From: Triplophysa rosa
Taxonomy: Eukaryota > Chordata > Actinopteri > Cypriniformes > Nemacheilidae
Direction of reading: 5' to 3'
Length of the DNA stretch: 64,000 nucleotides
Assembly: GCF_024868665.1 (NCBI RefSeq)
Contig: NC_079908.1
Span: 2,168,702-2,232,701, forward strand
Shown here: piece by piece, positions 20,737 to 30,680 of the stretch
Layout: the number at the start of each line of letters is the position of its first letter
Position numbering within the stretch: position 1 is the stretch's first letter
Program-made: the position numbers and the translations under genes
The notes under the pieces: generated by a model
Databases searched by the model: none
The model's input: only the letters and a program-made list of their open reading frames with translations
Told to the model about the DNA's origin: nothing

Positions 20737-21973
20737 GAACCCCCGCCTTAAGGAGCGATATCCTGACGCTCCTCAAGGTGACAAACAGGACAAGACAGAC
20801 TGTGACAATGACATGAACCAGACAAACATGGTACACAAAATCAGGGGCATACAAGACAACAAGACCAAAGGGTTGGGGTGTGACAACAAGAATAATAAAC
20901 ATGGGAGGGGGGGTGGGGACAAACAAGGGTTCATAGGGTGGGGACCAGAGGGGTAGGACACGGGGGAATAGTCTGAGTCGCGCTCGAGGGCGCAGAGTCC
21001 TGGGGGACTTTGTGGGGGAAGTCCTGGGGGGAACCGCCGACCTGAGCATCGGCCGAACAAGGCTGGGACCCGGCTGGAAGGTCGTCTGGAAGGCAGGCTG
21101 GAAGGCCGGCTGCTGCACCGGCTGGAAGGCCTGCTGCTGCACCGGCTGAATTGCCAGCTGGATCACCGGACTGGACACTGGACTGGATGCCAGCAGCACC
21201 GACTGGGACGCCGGCTGAATTGCCAGCTGGATCACCGGACTGGACACTGGACTGGATGCCGGCAGCACCAACTGGGACGCCGGCTGGATTGCCGGCTGGA
21301 TCACCGGACTGGACGCCGGCTGGACCACCGGACTGGACGCAGGACAGGACACCGGCCGCACCGGACTGGGCACCGGCTGCACCGGACTGGGCATCGGCTG
21401 CAGCACCGGACTGGACACCGGCTGCTGCACTGGACCGGACGCTCCTCCCCGACGTCTCGCCTTCCTTCTCCGCACCACTGGGTCCGTGGCCAACTTTGGC
21501 TGAACCGTGGGGACCGGAGGGAGTTCTGCGTCGGAGGAGACCGCAGACGTCGTCCCCGAATCTCTCCTCCCCCACTCACCACGGGCACCGCCAGCAGGAC
21601 CGGGAGCCGTGGAGCTCGAACCAGAGGGTACTGAGTCCCCCCGGGTAACGGCAGCCAGGACGAGGTCTTCCGGTACACTCAACCGCGGGGCGGAAGTTCC
21701 AACTGGAACCTCACCCCCGGGAGCGTCCTGGTTGACCACGTACCTGACCATATCCGCAAACCCTAGGAGACCCAGCAGCCTCTTCTCTGACAGCGTGAGG
21801 TGCCAAGTGAGGCAGCAGTCAAAAATCACTTTTAACTCTGCCTCACTGAACTCTGTTTCCTCAGCCACCGCCGAGAATGCTCTGGCGAACTCCCGGTTCC
21901 CGTAACTCCCCTGACGGAAGCCAAGCAGCAAGTGGGCTTGGCGAGAACGTAGGGACGACGCTGCATTGTCCAT
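20729..21973 (-). CDS. Gag-like, Pro/Gln-rich protein of compact LTR element (414 aa)
   Basis: An uninterrupted ORF from ATG 21973, 38 nt inside the 5' LTR, to TGA 20729-20731, which lies just inside the 3' LTR. The last codons are read from the polypurine tract. Residues 1-85 form a helical block (GFRQGSYGNREFARAF, then EFSEAELKVIFDCCL) reminiscent of retroelement Gag N-termini; this resemblance is inferred. A basic patch RRRKARRR is at 168-175. Residues 180-300 are a low-complexity Pro/Gln/Ser/Ala region with tandem SSPVIQLAIQPASQ-type repeats. Residues about 350-400 are strongly hydrophobic and could span a membrane. No zinc knuckle or protease motif is seen. The intact frame suggests recent activity or selection. 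Confidence 0.7.
   Translation of the reverse strand: MDNAASSLRSRQAHLLLGFRQGSYGNREFARAFSAVAEETEFSEAELKVIFDCCLTWHLTLSEKRLLGLLGFADMVRYVVNQDAPGGEVPVGTSAPRLSVPEDLVLAAVTRGDSVPSGSSSTAPGPAGGARGEWGRRDSGTTSAVSSDAELPPVPTVQPKLATDPVVRRRKARRRGGASGPVQQPVSSPVLQPMPSPVQPVPSPVRPVSCPASSPVVQPASSPVIQPAIQPASQLVLPASSPVSSPVIQLAIQPASQSVLLASSPVSSPVIQLAIQPVQQQAFQPVQQPAFQPAFQTTFQPGPSLVRPMLRSAVPPRTSPTKSPRTLRPRARLRLFPRVLPLWSPPYEPLFVPTPPPMFIILVVTPQPFGLVVLYAPDFVYHVCLVHVIVTVCLVLFVTLRSVRISLLKAGVLS
20737..20750 (-). other. polypurine tract of compact LTR element
   Basis: The minus strand reads TTAAGGCGGGGGTTC immediately before the TG of the 3' LTR. This is the expected place for the plus-strand DNA primer of an LTR element. 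Confidence 0.7.
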
Positions 21974-22011
21974 TTTTGCTGCCTGCTGGGTTCAAGCTGG
22001 CTCGTGCATTC

Positions 22012-22558
22012 TGTCATGAAATACGTGGAAGAACCCAATTGCAGGCAGGTGGGGTAGAAGGGGTTAACAAAGAGACTTTAATAACAAATAAAACAGCAAA
22101 CAAAAACCCACAATGGGGGAAAACAAGACAGGAATATAAACAAGAAGACTAACTGACACTAAACTGAACTAAAACAACACTTGACATAAACTAAACTCAA
22201 ACACTTACTAAGACTTGACGGGACAATCCAAACAGGAACACGAACTTGGGAGAGACAGGTAGCCAGAGTACATTAACACATAGAACGCAATGCACAAGCA
22301 ACAAGACAATGAAACATGAGGACTATTTAAAGGGAAGATAAACAAAGGATAATGACACAGGGCAGGTGAGGGTAATGAAACACAGCAGGGAAACAATACA
22401 GGAAACGAGAGGGGCGGGGCCACTGACGAGACACGAGAAAACACATGAGAAGTAAAAAACATAAACATCTCATGGCTTTCTCACATAAAACAAGGGATCC
22501 TGCCATGATTCTGCTACAAGATCAAAAAAGACATGACAAGATTGGCAGAATCACAACA
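22012..22558 (-). repeat. 5' LTR of the compact element
   Basis: 547 bp in the same orientation as the other LTR, ending TTTCATGACA directly before the leader and the ATG at 21973. It contains AATAAA-compatible and T-rich segments in its 3' third and presumably the promoter. No strong TATA box stands out. Confidence 0.9.
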
Positions 22559-22563
22559 CCATT

Positions 22564-23180
22564 AGGCTATATCAGAATTTTTAGAATGATTATACCTTTC
22601 TATTACATTTTTAACAGAGCTTCAATGATAATTCTGCATTGAAACATCAGCTGTGTTGCAAAAAATGTTTACACATTTGACATTAAGGCCCAAACCCAAT
22701 TCTATTTTATACCCCTACCCCTAGCCCTTTGAGTGGCAAGAGGAAGGGTTGAAAACATTCCCTTTAAGAAATGGGACACCATTACTACATCGTCATACAT
22801 CATGCATCACTGCTAGCTGTACACTTCAAAGGAGATGCAGCGTTATCACAAATGTTATTACAAACTTCCAAGATGCTGCTGTCAGATGTAGTCATATCAG
22901 TTTTGTGGATTACAGCCTAAAAAATGACCCTGGACCTTTTCACCAAAAGCAGCACACCACACATGTCTACGTTCGCGATTGCGTTCCGGAGACAGCCCTG
23001 CAACAATATTTGTTTTTGCAGTTGTGTGTTGTCTATCATGCAATCAGTAATGCGGTACATTAGCAACTTTTTGCAAACGTTTCAAGTATTCAAGAACATG
23101 AATATTAACTCAAGATTAAATTTAATATGAACTCAAGATTACACTTAACATAAACCAAATGGTTATTTGCTGTTTAAATC
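22564..23180. other. intergenic with a DNA-repeat fragment
   Basis: About 22685-22760 (CCCAATTCTATTTTATACCCCTACCCC...) resembles one end of a fish non-autonomous DNA repeat. No gene is supported in the rest. Confidence 0.35.
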
Positions 23181-23499
23181 CTTTTTTTTCTTTGTAGGAG
23201 TCAAAAATACAAAACAGTTTTGAAAAACAAAGCAGATACACTCAGTCCATTTGACTTCCTACAAATCATAGTTTTCACAGATAGTATTCACAGATTTGAA
23301 CACAGTAAAAGGAATAATAAGGTAAAACAAAGACAGTAAATAAATAAGGATGGACATGAACGTGAACAACAGGGAGCAGTACAGTTTACCCTACAGCCAG
23401 GCATGATTACCATGTTAAAATTATCCAGAGTAATGGTGACATTTGTTACATAATTACTTCTCAATTTTCTACAAATTCTTTACACCTTTTCCACAAAAG

Positions 23500-25700
23500 A
23501 GCCCCTTTTGCTTTTTTTAAATTGAAAGAACCTGTCATCATTTCCATCTTTATATTTAAATTACAATTGCTTTCCAATCTTCTATTGTGGGTGAAGTATG
23601 TTGAAGCCATTTACGCGTTATTGCCTTTTTTATTGCGACCAGGAATATTCTGCATAGGTAAGTACAATTGGTTTCATGTAAATCTAAGTTACCCAAATAA
23701 AGAACACAAAATTGGAAAGGAATTTTCAATCTTTCCAAAATGCATGGATAACTGGACACTCCCATGTGGTAATGATTTGCTACCTCTGAATTGCATAGTC
23801 TCCAACAACCTGATCCCATTTCCCTGTAACTCTTTTGAGCTGATGAAATAAAAAAAACGTGTTACATTTTTCCAGGCAAATAGTCTCCATTAGTGGGAGC
23901 CTGTGGTTTTCCATTGGAGTCTACATATTTCTAGCCAAGCTTCTGTTATAGTCATGTTTCCTACTTTCTCCCAGGTTGATTCTGGTCTATGGTTTTCAAG
24001 GCAATGATAAAGTTTAGAAATGGCCGTGGCCTTATATGCTGACAACAGTACCTTAACAAAGTAATTGTGTTCCCAGTTTCCTTCCTTATTCACAGTTGAA
24101 TTAAAGTGGTGTCTTATCTTGAAGTATCTGTATAAGTCATGATTACTTAACTCAAACCGTTCTTAAAATCTTCAAAACTTCAGAAAATGGATAAACTCTG
24201 TATCATAGGCACAGAACCTAGTGGTGTTTTATTGCGAATTTTAGATTTTTTACCTTGCCAAATGAACCTTTTAATCCATTTGTCCCAATCTTTAAATTGT
24301 CCTTGAGCAAGGCACCTTACCCCTACTTGCTCCCTGGGCGCTGCAGTGATAGCTGCCCACTGCTCCGGGGGTACGTGTGTTCACCACTTGCTGTGCGTGT
24401 GTTCACTACTCTCTGGATGGGTTAAACGCAGAGGTCACATTTTCGGTATGGGTTCCCATATCTGACTAATAGGTCACTTTCATTTTCATATAGGTATGAC
24501 CGTCTGACAGAATCAAAGGCTTTTTCAGCGTCTAAGCTCATTATCATTGCTGGAATGTTGCACTCTTGAATATATTTCATTATATGCAGTGTGTGTCTAA
24601 CATTATCCTGTGTTTGTCTCAGTTGGATGAAACTAAAAAAATCTGTAAAAAGAAGATTCTCTGTAAACTGGAAAAACAGAAATATACAGTAAAATATTTT
24701 TTTCACTGTAAAATTATATGATATAAGGATATATATTAAATTGTTTTCCCCGTTTTTCTTGTAAATGTGTTGTCTTTTTCTGTTATTTTATTGTTTTTGA
24801 CTGATTTAAAAAATAAACTTAAAAAATATATATCTTGTTAAAAAAACTAAATTTTCTGGCAGCTGGGGTGCAGCTTCTCTTGTCTTAGTTTCTTGACTAA
24901 TGCTGTTTCTGCAATTATTTTCCCTCTCAAAACTGCTTTGCAAGCATCCCTTTCATTCATTCTATAAATTGCTCGTTATTCAAGATACTAGAATTTAGTC
25001 GCCATAATGTATTAATATGAATTTTATTTAGACTTACTGAAGCATATACTGGTGCATGATCCATTGTTCCAATACTGCATTTTTTAATCTTGTTTCTATC
25101 TTTTATAAAATAAATAAATAATATATTCTCAAATATTTTAAGTGTGCATGTGAGTAATAAGTATAATCTTGTTCTTTAGGAAAAGAATCCCTCCAAAGGT
25201 CAGTCACTGCTATTTTGCCTAATAGTGCTTTAAAATTTTTTGCTATAGAAGTTATCGTTTTCCTTGTTGATTTGGAGGTATCCATTTCTGTATTAAGAAT
25301 TATATTGAAGTCTCTGCCACAAATTAAGGCTCCATATGTCTCCGTTGAGATCGTTTTTAACATTTTTTGATAGAACTCAAATTAACTACCTGGGGGGACA
25401 TAAACATTCAAGAATGTAATTGGATCCCTATCAATTTGTCCTTTAATTTAAACATAACACCCTTCTTTATCTTTAATTTCAGCCTGATGGTCATATCTAA
25501 GATTGATTGATACTAAAATAACCACTCCCCTCATTTTGCCAGAAGGATGTGAAAATGAAAATACGTGTTTAAATCTGTTTCGAGCCAATTTAGCATGTTC
25601 AGTCTGATTTAAATGAGTCTCTTGCAAAAACGCTAGTTGTACCTTTCATTTTTTTATTTTGATAAAATTTTAGTTCTTTTAATAGGATTGTGGACTCCAT
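23500..25700 (-). pseudogene. L1 ORF2 fragments (endonuclease, RT)
   Basis: Endonuclease: LAFLQETHLNQTEHAKLA near 25640 and a CGRDFNIILNTEMDTSKS stretch near 25300. RT: MSLDAEKAFDSV near 24550, followed at once by the SINE insertion. A KDWDKWIKRFIW-type thumb region follows near 24280 and C-terminal pieces at 24093-23890. Numerous stops occur, and the YxDD block is not seen. Confidence 0.7.
24301..24490 (+). repeat. tRNA-SINE body without its head
   Basis: Matches the body of the SINE at 15320-15545 (CCTTGAGCAAGGCACCTTACCCC to AGGTCACTTTCATTTTCAT) but starts after the tRNA-like head. It is 5' truncated and sits within the L1 RT. Confidence 0.8.
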
Positions 25701-25703
25701 TCA

Positions 25704-26693
25704 CAGGTGCTGGTCATATAATTAGAATATCATCAAAAAGTTGATTTATTTCACTAATTCCATTCAAAAAGTGAAACTTGTATATTATATTCATTCATTA
25801 CACACAGACTGATATATTTCAAATGTTTATTTCTTTTAATTTGATGATTATAACGGACAACTAATGAAAATCCCAAATTCAGTATCTCAGAAAACTAGAA
25901 TATTACTTAAGACCAATACAAAGAAAGGATTTTTAGAAATCTTGGCCAACTGAAAAGTATGAACATGAAAAGTATGAGCATGTACAGCACTCAATACTTA
26001 GTTGGGGCTCCTTTTGCCTGAATTACTGCAGCAATGCGGCGTGGCATGGAGTCGATCAGTCTGTGGCACTGCTCAGGTGTTATGAGAGGCCAGGTTGCTC
26101 TGATAGTGGCCTTCAGCTCTTCTGCATTGTTGGGTCTGGCATATCGCATCTTCCTCTTCACAATACCCCATAGATTTTCTATGGGGTTAAGGTCAGGCGA
26201 GTTTGCTGGCCAATTAAGAACAGGGATACCATGGTCCTTAAACCAGGTACTGGTAGCTTTGGCACTGTGTGCAGGTGCCAAGTCCTGTTGGAAAATGAAA
26301 TCTGCATCTCCATAAAGTTGGTCAGCAGCAGGAAGCATCAGAAGCGTCTCGCCTGGGCTAAAGACAAAAAGGACTGGACTGCTGCTGAGTGGTCCAAAGT
26401 TATGTTCTCTGATGAAAGTAAATTTTGCATTTCCTTTGGAAATCAGGGTCCCAGAGTCTGGAGGAGGAGAGGAGAGGCACAGAATTCACGTTGCTTGAGG
26501 TCCAGTATAAAGTTTCCACAGTCGGTGATGGTTTGGGGTGCCATGTCATCTGCTGGTGTTGGTCCACTGTGTTTTCTGAGGTCCAAGGTCAACGCAGCCG
26601 TATACCAGGAAGTTTTAGAGCACTTCATGCTTCCTGCTGCTGACCAACTTTATGGAGATGCAGATTTCATTTTCCAACAGGACTTGGCACCTG
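25704..26693. mobile_element. Tc1-like transposon with inverted internal segment
   Basis: The left terminus is CAGGTGCTGGTCATATAATT. Up to 26338 the transposase C-terminus reads on the minus strand (26338-25991), including [15 protein letters not shown] with the third catalytic acid. From 26339 the middle of the same transposase reads on the plus strand (LAWAKDKKDWTAAEW, VMFSDESKF, VMVWGAMSS, then FIFQQDLAP). The two parts overlap in a perfect 67-bp inverted repeat (26272-26338 and 26627-26693). The right half of the element is absent. Confidence 0.85.
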
Positions 26694-29600
26694 GTCTCTA
26701 GGGAGAGTGGTGGGAACTTTGGGCACGTAGCCGGGCCGTGGTCTCAGGATAACGTGAGAATCATCGGGCCCGAGTTCTAGGCAATCTGTGGACATGGAGG
26801 GTGCTTGTAGGTCCCCTACCCTCTTGGAGGTGAGCGCCATCCGGAGTGCCGTCTTTATCGTGAGGTGAGAAAGAGTGGCATCTCCGAGGGGCTCGAAGGG
26901 GGGGCCTCTTGAAGCCCGCCACCTAGGTCGCAAGAGGGTATGGGGCGCGGATGAGGAGGTAGCCTTCTCGCACCCCTTAGGAACCTAATGACCAGGTCGT
27001 GCTGTCCCAGAGGTTTCCCAGCAACTGGGTCGTGATGAGCGGCAGTAGCGGCTACATACACTTCCAGTGTGGAGGGGGAGAGGTTACTCTCCAGTCTCTC
27101 TTGAGGAAAGGACAGCATGTTCCCGATCGAGCAACTCTGCGGGTCTTCTCTTCGGGAAGAGCACCAGGACGAGAAGAGGTGCCACTTATGGGCGTATAGC
27201 CGCCTAGTGGCCGAGGCCCTAGCCTGAGTGATGTCCCAACCACCGCAGGGGGTCTTCTTGTCCCGTCCAGACATGGGAGTTCCAGGGGTCTGCCTGGGAT
27301 GCCGTAATGTGCCCTTCCCCTGGGAAAGCAGGTCCTTCGCCAAGGGGGATCGGCCAGGGGGGAGTTGTTGTCAAGAGCATTAGCTCCGAGAACCAAGTCC
27401 GGTTGGGCCAATAGGGCGCAACTAGTACCACTTGATGCTCCTCTTCCCTGGCCTTGCACAAGACCTGTGCAATGAGGCTCACTGGGGGGAAGGCGTACTT
27501 CCGCCTGCCCCGCAGCCAGCTGTGCACTAGGGTATCCATGCCGAGGGGTCCCTCGGTCAGGGAGTACCAAAGCGGGCAATGGGAGGAGTCCGGGTAGGCA
27601 ACAGGTCCACCTACGCCTGGCCGAACTGCTCCCGAGGCGTCGGGCGAGTCGTGTTAACTGCCGTCGAATGCCACCCTGTCGATTGATCTAGCACCCCCCC
27701 CTTTCTTGAGGACGATGAAGTACGGGCTGCAAAACCCGTTGAACATCTCGGCTAGAGGGACGAGCACGGTCGCTTGCCAGATGGGTGGTGACCTTGGCCC
27801 GAAGCACGGGAGCATCCTAGCCTCTGACTGAGGTTGAGAGGATGCCCGGAACTTGAGCGGGCGTCTCGCGAGTTAGATCGCGTAGCCGAGACGGATCGTA
27901 TCCCATAGCCACCGTGACGGTTTGGGGGCTCTAGTCAGGCTCCCAGGGACCGAGACCGGGGCTAGGGGTACGATCTGCTTCATCGACCTCCCAGGGGGTG
28001 GTTTGATGGCTGGCAGTGCGGATTCCATGCCGTGGGGAAGCCCCCGGGGAGGAGATCGTCTCTGCTGACTTACCTGCCTGGCGATAATGCAGCACAACGC
28101 ACTGTCGACTGAGAGTGCTGAGGGCTGCTGATTATCCTCGACATTGGGTCTCGCCGTGACCCGGGTGAGAGCGGCTGTGATAAACACCTAGAGAGAGAGG
28201 AAACTCTTAAGAGAGTGGGCAGTTGGGACGGGGCAGGAACCGTCCCGGATCGACCACCCAGCGATGGAATGGCTGGGATCGGGCCCAATGGTATTCTCGA
28301 TCTCCCTGGGGTCTTCCCATGAGGCCTGCTTCTGCTTTCGCCGCGGCTGCTGACGGGGCGATGGTCTCCTGTTCGATGTCTCTTCCGGGGGGGCCGTCTG
28401 AGTGAGTGGGGGGCGCCAGAACTGGAGGGCGTTGAAGAGTACCAGGGCTGCTGGGAAGCAGACGGTGCACGGGACTCGACGGCCGAGGGCGGCCGAGTCG
28501 CGGCGGGGGAGGATATGCTTGATATCCTCTGTCTGCTTCTTTACTGTCGAGAACTGCGGCTCGACAGTATCACCAAACAGCCCCCCCCTTGCGAGATGGG
28601 TGCGTCGAGAAAGCGGACCTTCTCGCCGTTACTCATCTGTGCAAGGTTCGGCCAGAGGTGTCTCTCATGGACCACAAGTGTGGACATCGCCCGACCCAAG
28701 GTCACCTTGGTCGCCCGTAGAGCGAGGTCAGTGGCATCACAGAGTTCCTGCATAAGCGCTGGGTCGGTCTTACCCTCGTGCAGCTCTCTCAACGCCTTGG
28801 CCTGGCAGGAGACATAGCGTGGAGAGAGGAGGCAGCTTGGTCCGCCACAATGTAAGCTCTCGACACCAGAGATGCCGAGACCCCACATGCTTTGGACGGG
28901 AGTCTAGGTCGAGCCCCCCAGGTGGCCGCCGCCTGCGGGCACGAGAAAGGGGTCGTTCCATGTTTACTCAGTTCCTCATGCACTTCCGGTAAACACGACA
29001 CTGGGGGTGGGCGCAGCTTGGAGCCACGCTCAAACCCGAGGCTCCATGTATCCAGCTGCGAGCACCGAGAGAGGCAGTGCGGGCACTGCAACCCAACGCT
29101 CATGGCGGCCCGGGAAAGCATGGTTGACATTTCGACGTCCGCTTCTTCCTGGGCTCGACCCCCCGAGGGAACACAGCCACCCGTGACGCAATGTCTGAAT
29201 CATCAACCGCCCGCAGTGCGGGCAGGACGTATCCACAACGTCTGCCCCAGCGTACTGGAAGCAGACATCATGTCCGTCCCCCTCCTCGATGAGTGTGTTG
29301 CACCCATGAGAACAGCGGAAATGCCACGCTGGAGAAATTTGCTGTTTTAGAGAAAAAAACTCAAACACTTCTGGAACTGCCGAGACGCCCAGGGGAAGTC
29401 GCTGCAGGAAGGGACAGTCCGCTGCACCACGTCATAAGATTCCAGCAGTAATTCGGTGTAGAGTTTGAAGTCTCGAAGTCGATCAGTGTGAAGGCTCCGA
29501 AGAACAAAAGGTGAATGAATGCAGCACGCCATCTCCCTTTTATACACGGATATCCGGGGGCGGAGTCCGGCATGCAAATTTCATTCGCCAATTTCATTGG

Positions 29601-29694
29601 CCTTTTCTAAACTAGTCAGAAGTTGATAGGTTCTCAAGAGCGAACCCCATCTGTCGGCTCGACACAACGTCGAGAGACCGACAGAAAGGGAACT
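26694..29694 (-). mobile_element. DIRS-like retrotransposon, copy 2, inverted
   Basis: Begins at 29694 with the same terminal hairpin sequence as copy 1 and runs leftward: a leader with TATA-like TATAAAAGGG (near 29540), Gag-like frames (28888-28541 with ALRELHEGKTDPALMQEL), and an RT start (FCSPYFIVLKK near 27740). It then jumps by deletion to the RNase H/linker (RKYAFPPVSLIAQVLCKAREE near 27480) and recombinase N-terminal parts (27343-26700). It breaks off in the recombinase at 26694. RT palm and recombinase active site are lost. Confidence 0.8.
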
Positions 29695-29905
29695 GTGGTT
29701 GAACCTACCTTGTGCTTATGTGTGTTATTCAGCATCCCCTCCACCTCCTTTTGCTTACCAATGTAATCTTCTGATTTTGTTATGTGGTCCAATGGTACAA
29801 AATTTTAAGTGAGCAAAACCCTGCTACATGATGTTCATAATAAAACAGTTGAACAGTTCTGGAAAAAGCACAACACCTGACCTGACCTGTGATAATGCTG
29901 TCCCG
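29695..29905. other. junction sequence between DIRS copy 2 and L1 ORF1
   Basis: Unassigned 210 bp. It probably belongs to the L1 or to the pre-insertion target, but shows no clear coding match. Confidence 0.3.
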
Positions 29906-29908
29906 ATA

Positions 29909-30527
29909 TTATCCGGGAGGATAATCGTGGTCACCTGTAATTCTAGCATTTTTCCATTTCAGCCCGCCTTTTTTCCACACCTGTCCAAGAATCTCTTCTT
30001 TCGTTTTGAAGCTCAGGAATTTGGCAATAACTGAGCAAGGTCTCGTACTGTACGTGGGTTTTGACGTCAAAGCTCTATGAGCTCTCTGAATGTGGAGGTC
30101 TGTCGATTGGTCGAGGCCCAGCCCTTCTTTCAGTAATTCTTCAATAAACTTGATTGTCGATGAGACATTTTTGCTTCCCTCCGGAATTCCATATAAACTA
30201 ATATTATGCCGCCTCTGCCTGCCTTCCTGGTCCATTAACTTTGCTTCAAGTTGAGCCTGCAGTTTCAGTATTTCAGTCTGCTGCATTTGGTCCTCGACGT
30301 CTGCGTCGTTTGTTTGTGTTGTTCAGGTCTTTTTGGATGTCTGCTAGTTTTTCGTTATTTTCCTTCCTGAATTCGCTCAGCTCAATGAGTATCTTTTCCA
30401 GGCTTGTTTCACAGTCTGCGTTAACATTTCGGCTTGCGGTTGACTCTGCTTCACCAGTTTCTTCCCCAGGATTTTCTTGCCTTTTCTTTTTATTTGTTTC
30501 GCCCTTGTTTCCATACCTGCTCCGCAT
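29909..30527 (-). pseudogene. L1 ORF1 (RNA-binding protein), one frameshift
   Basis: First frame 30527-30273: charged, coiled-coil-like (ILIELSEFRKENNEKLADIQKDL), ending in RRRRRGPNAAD. After a frameshift near 30290 the second frame (30286-29909) continues with LKLQAQLEAKLMDQE and RRHNISLYGIPEG, the start of the L1 ORF1 RRM domain, to ITGDHDYPPG. The C-terminus is missing at the break. ORF1p coats L1 RNA as a trimer. Confidence 0.8.
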
Positions 30528-30680
30528 TCCATTGTAATGTTCTATATGTAATGTTATTGAATTTTTTAATATTTAGGGGCTTTTAGAACTATTTGTCAGG
30601 AGAGCCTTTCACTCACGCAGCCATCAGTGTTCGCGTGCAACCAGAAGTCCTTAAATCCTTGTTAATGCCGAAAAAGACTT

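Larger units (their letters stand above)
20191..22558 (-). mobile_element. compact LTR retrotransposon with a single Gag-like ORF
   Basis: A complete 2368-bp element. Two direct LTRs of 546 and 547 bp flank a 1275-bp interior. A 5-bp target duplication CCATT flanks it (20186-20190 and 22559-22563). A polypurine tract AAGGCGGGGG precedes the 3' LTR on the minus strand. The only long ORF is 414 codons on the minus strand. No protease, RT, RNase H or integrase is present, so it must be mobilised in trans if at all. No TGG-initiated primer site lies beside the 5' LTR. A relative of the LTR occurs at 13606. Confidence 0.9.
23181..30680 (-). mobile_element. L1 LINE on minus strand, split by Tc1 and DIRS insertions
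   Basis: L1 ORF1 sequence (30527 down to 29909) and ORF2 sequence (about 25700 down to 23500) lie on the same strand in the right order. They are separated by the Tc1 (25704-26693) and DIRS copy 2 (26694-29694). The T run near 23181 would be the poly-A tail. I infer a single L1 copy. Two independent fragments remain possible because the middle boundaries do not join base to base. Confidence 0.65.

Noticed and set aside
20931..21905. Other ORFs over the compact LTR element interior (for example 20931-21575 minus, 21151-21648 plus)
   Set aside because: Shadows of the 414-codon frame caused by its repetitive GC-rich composition.
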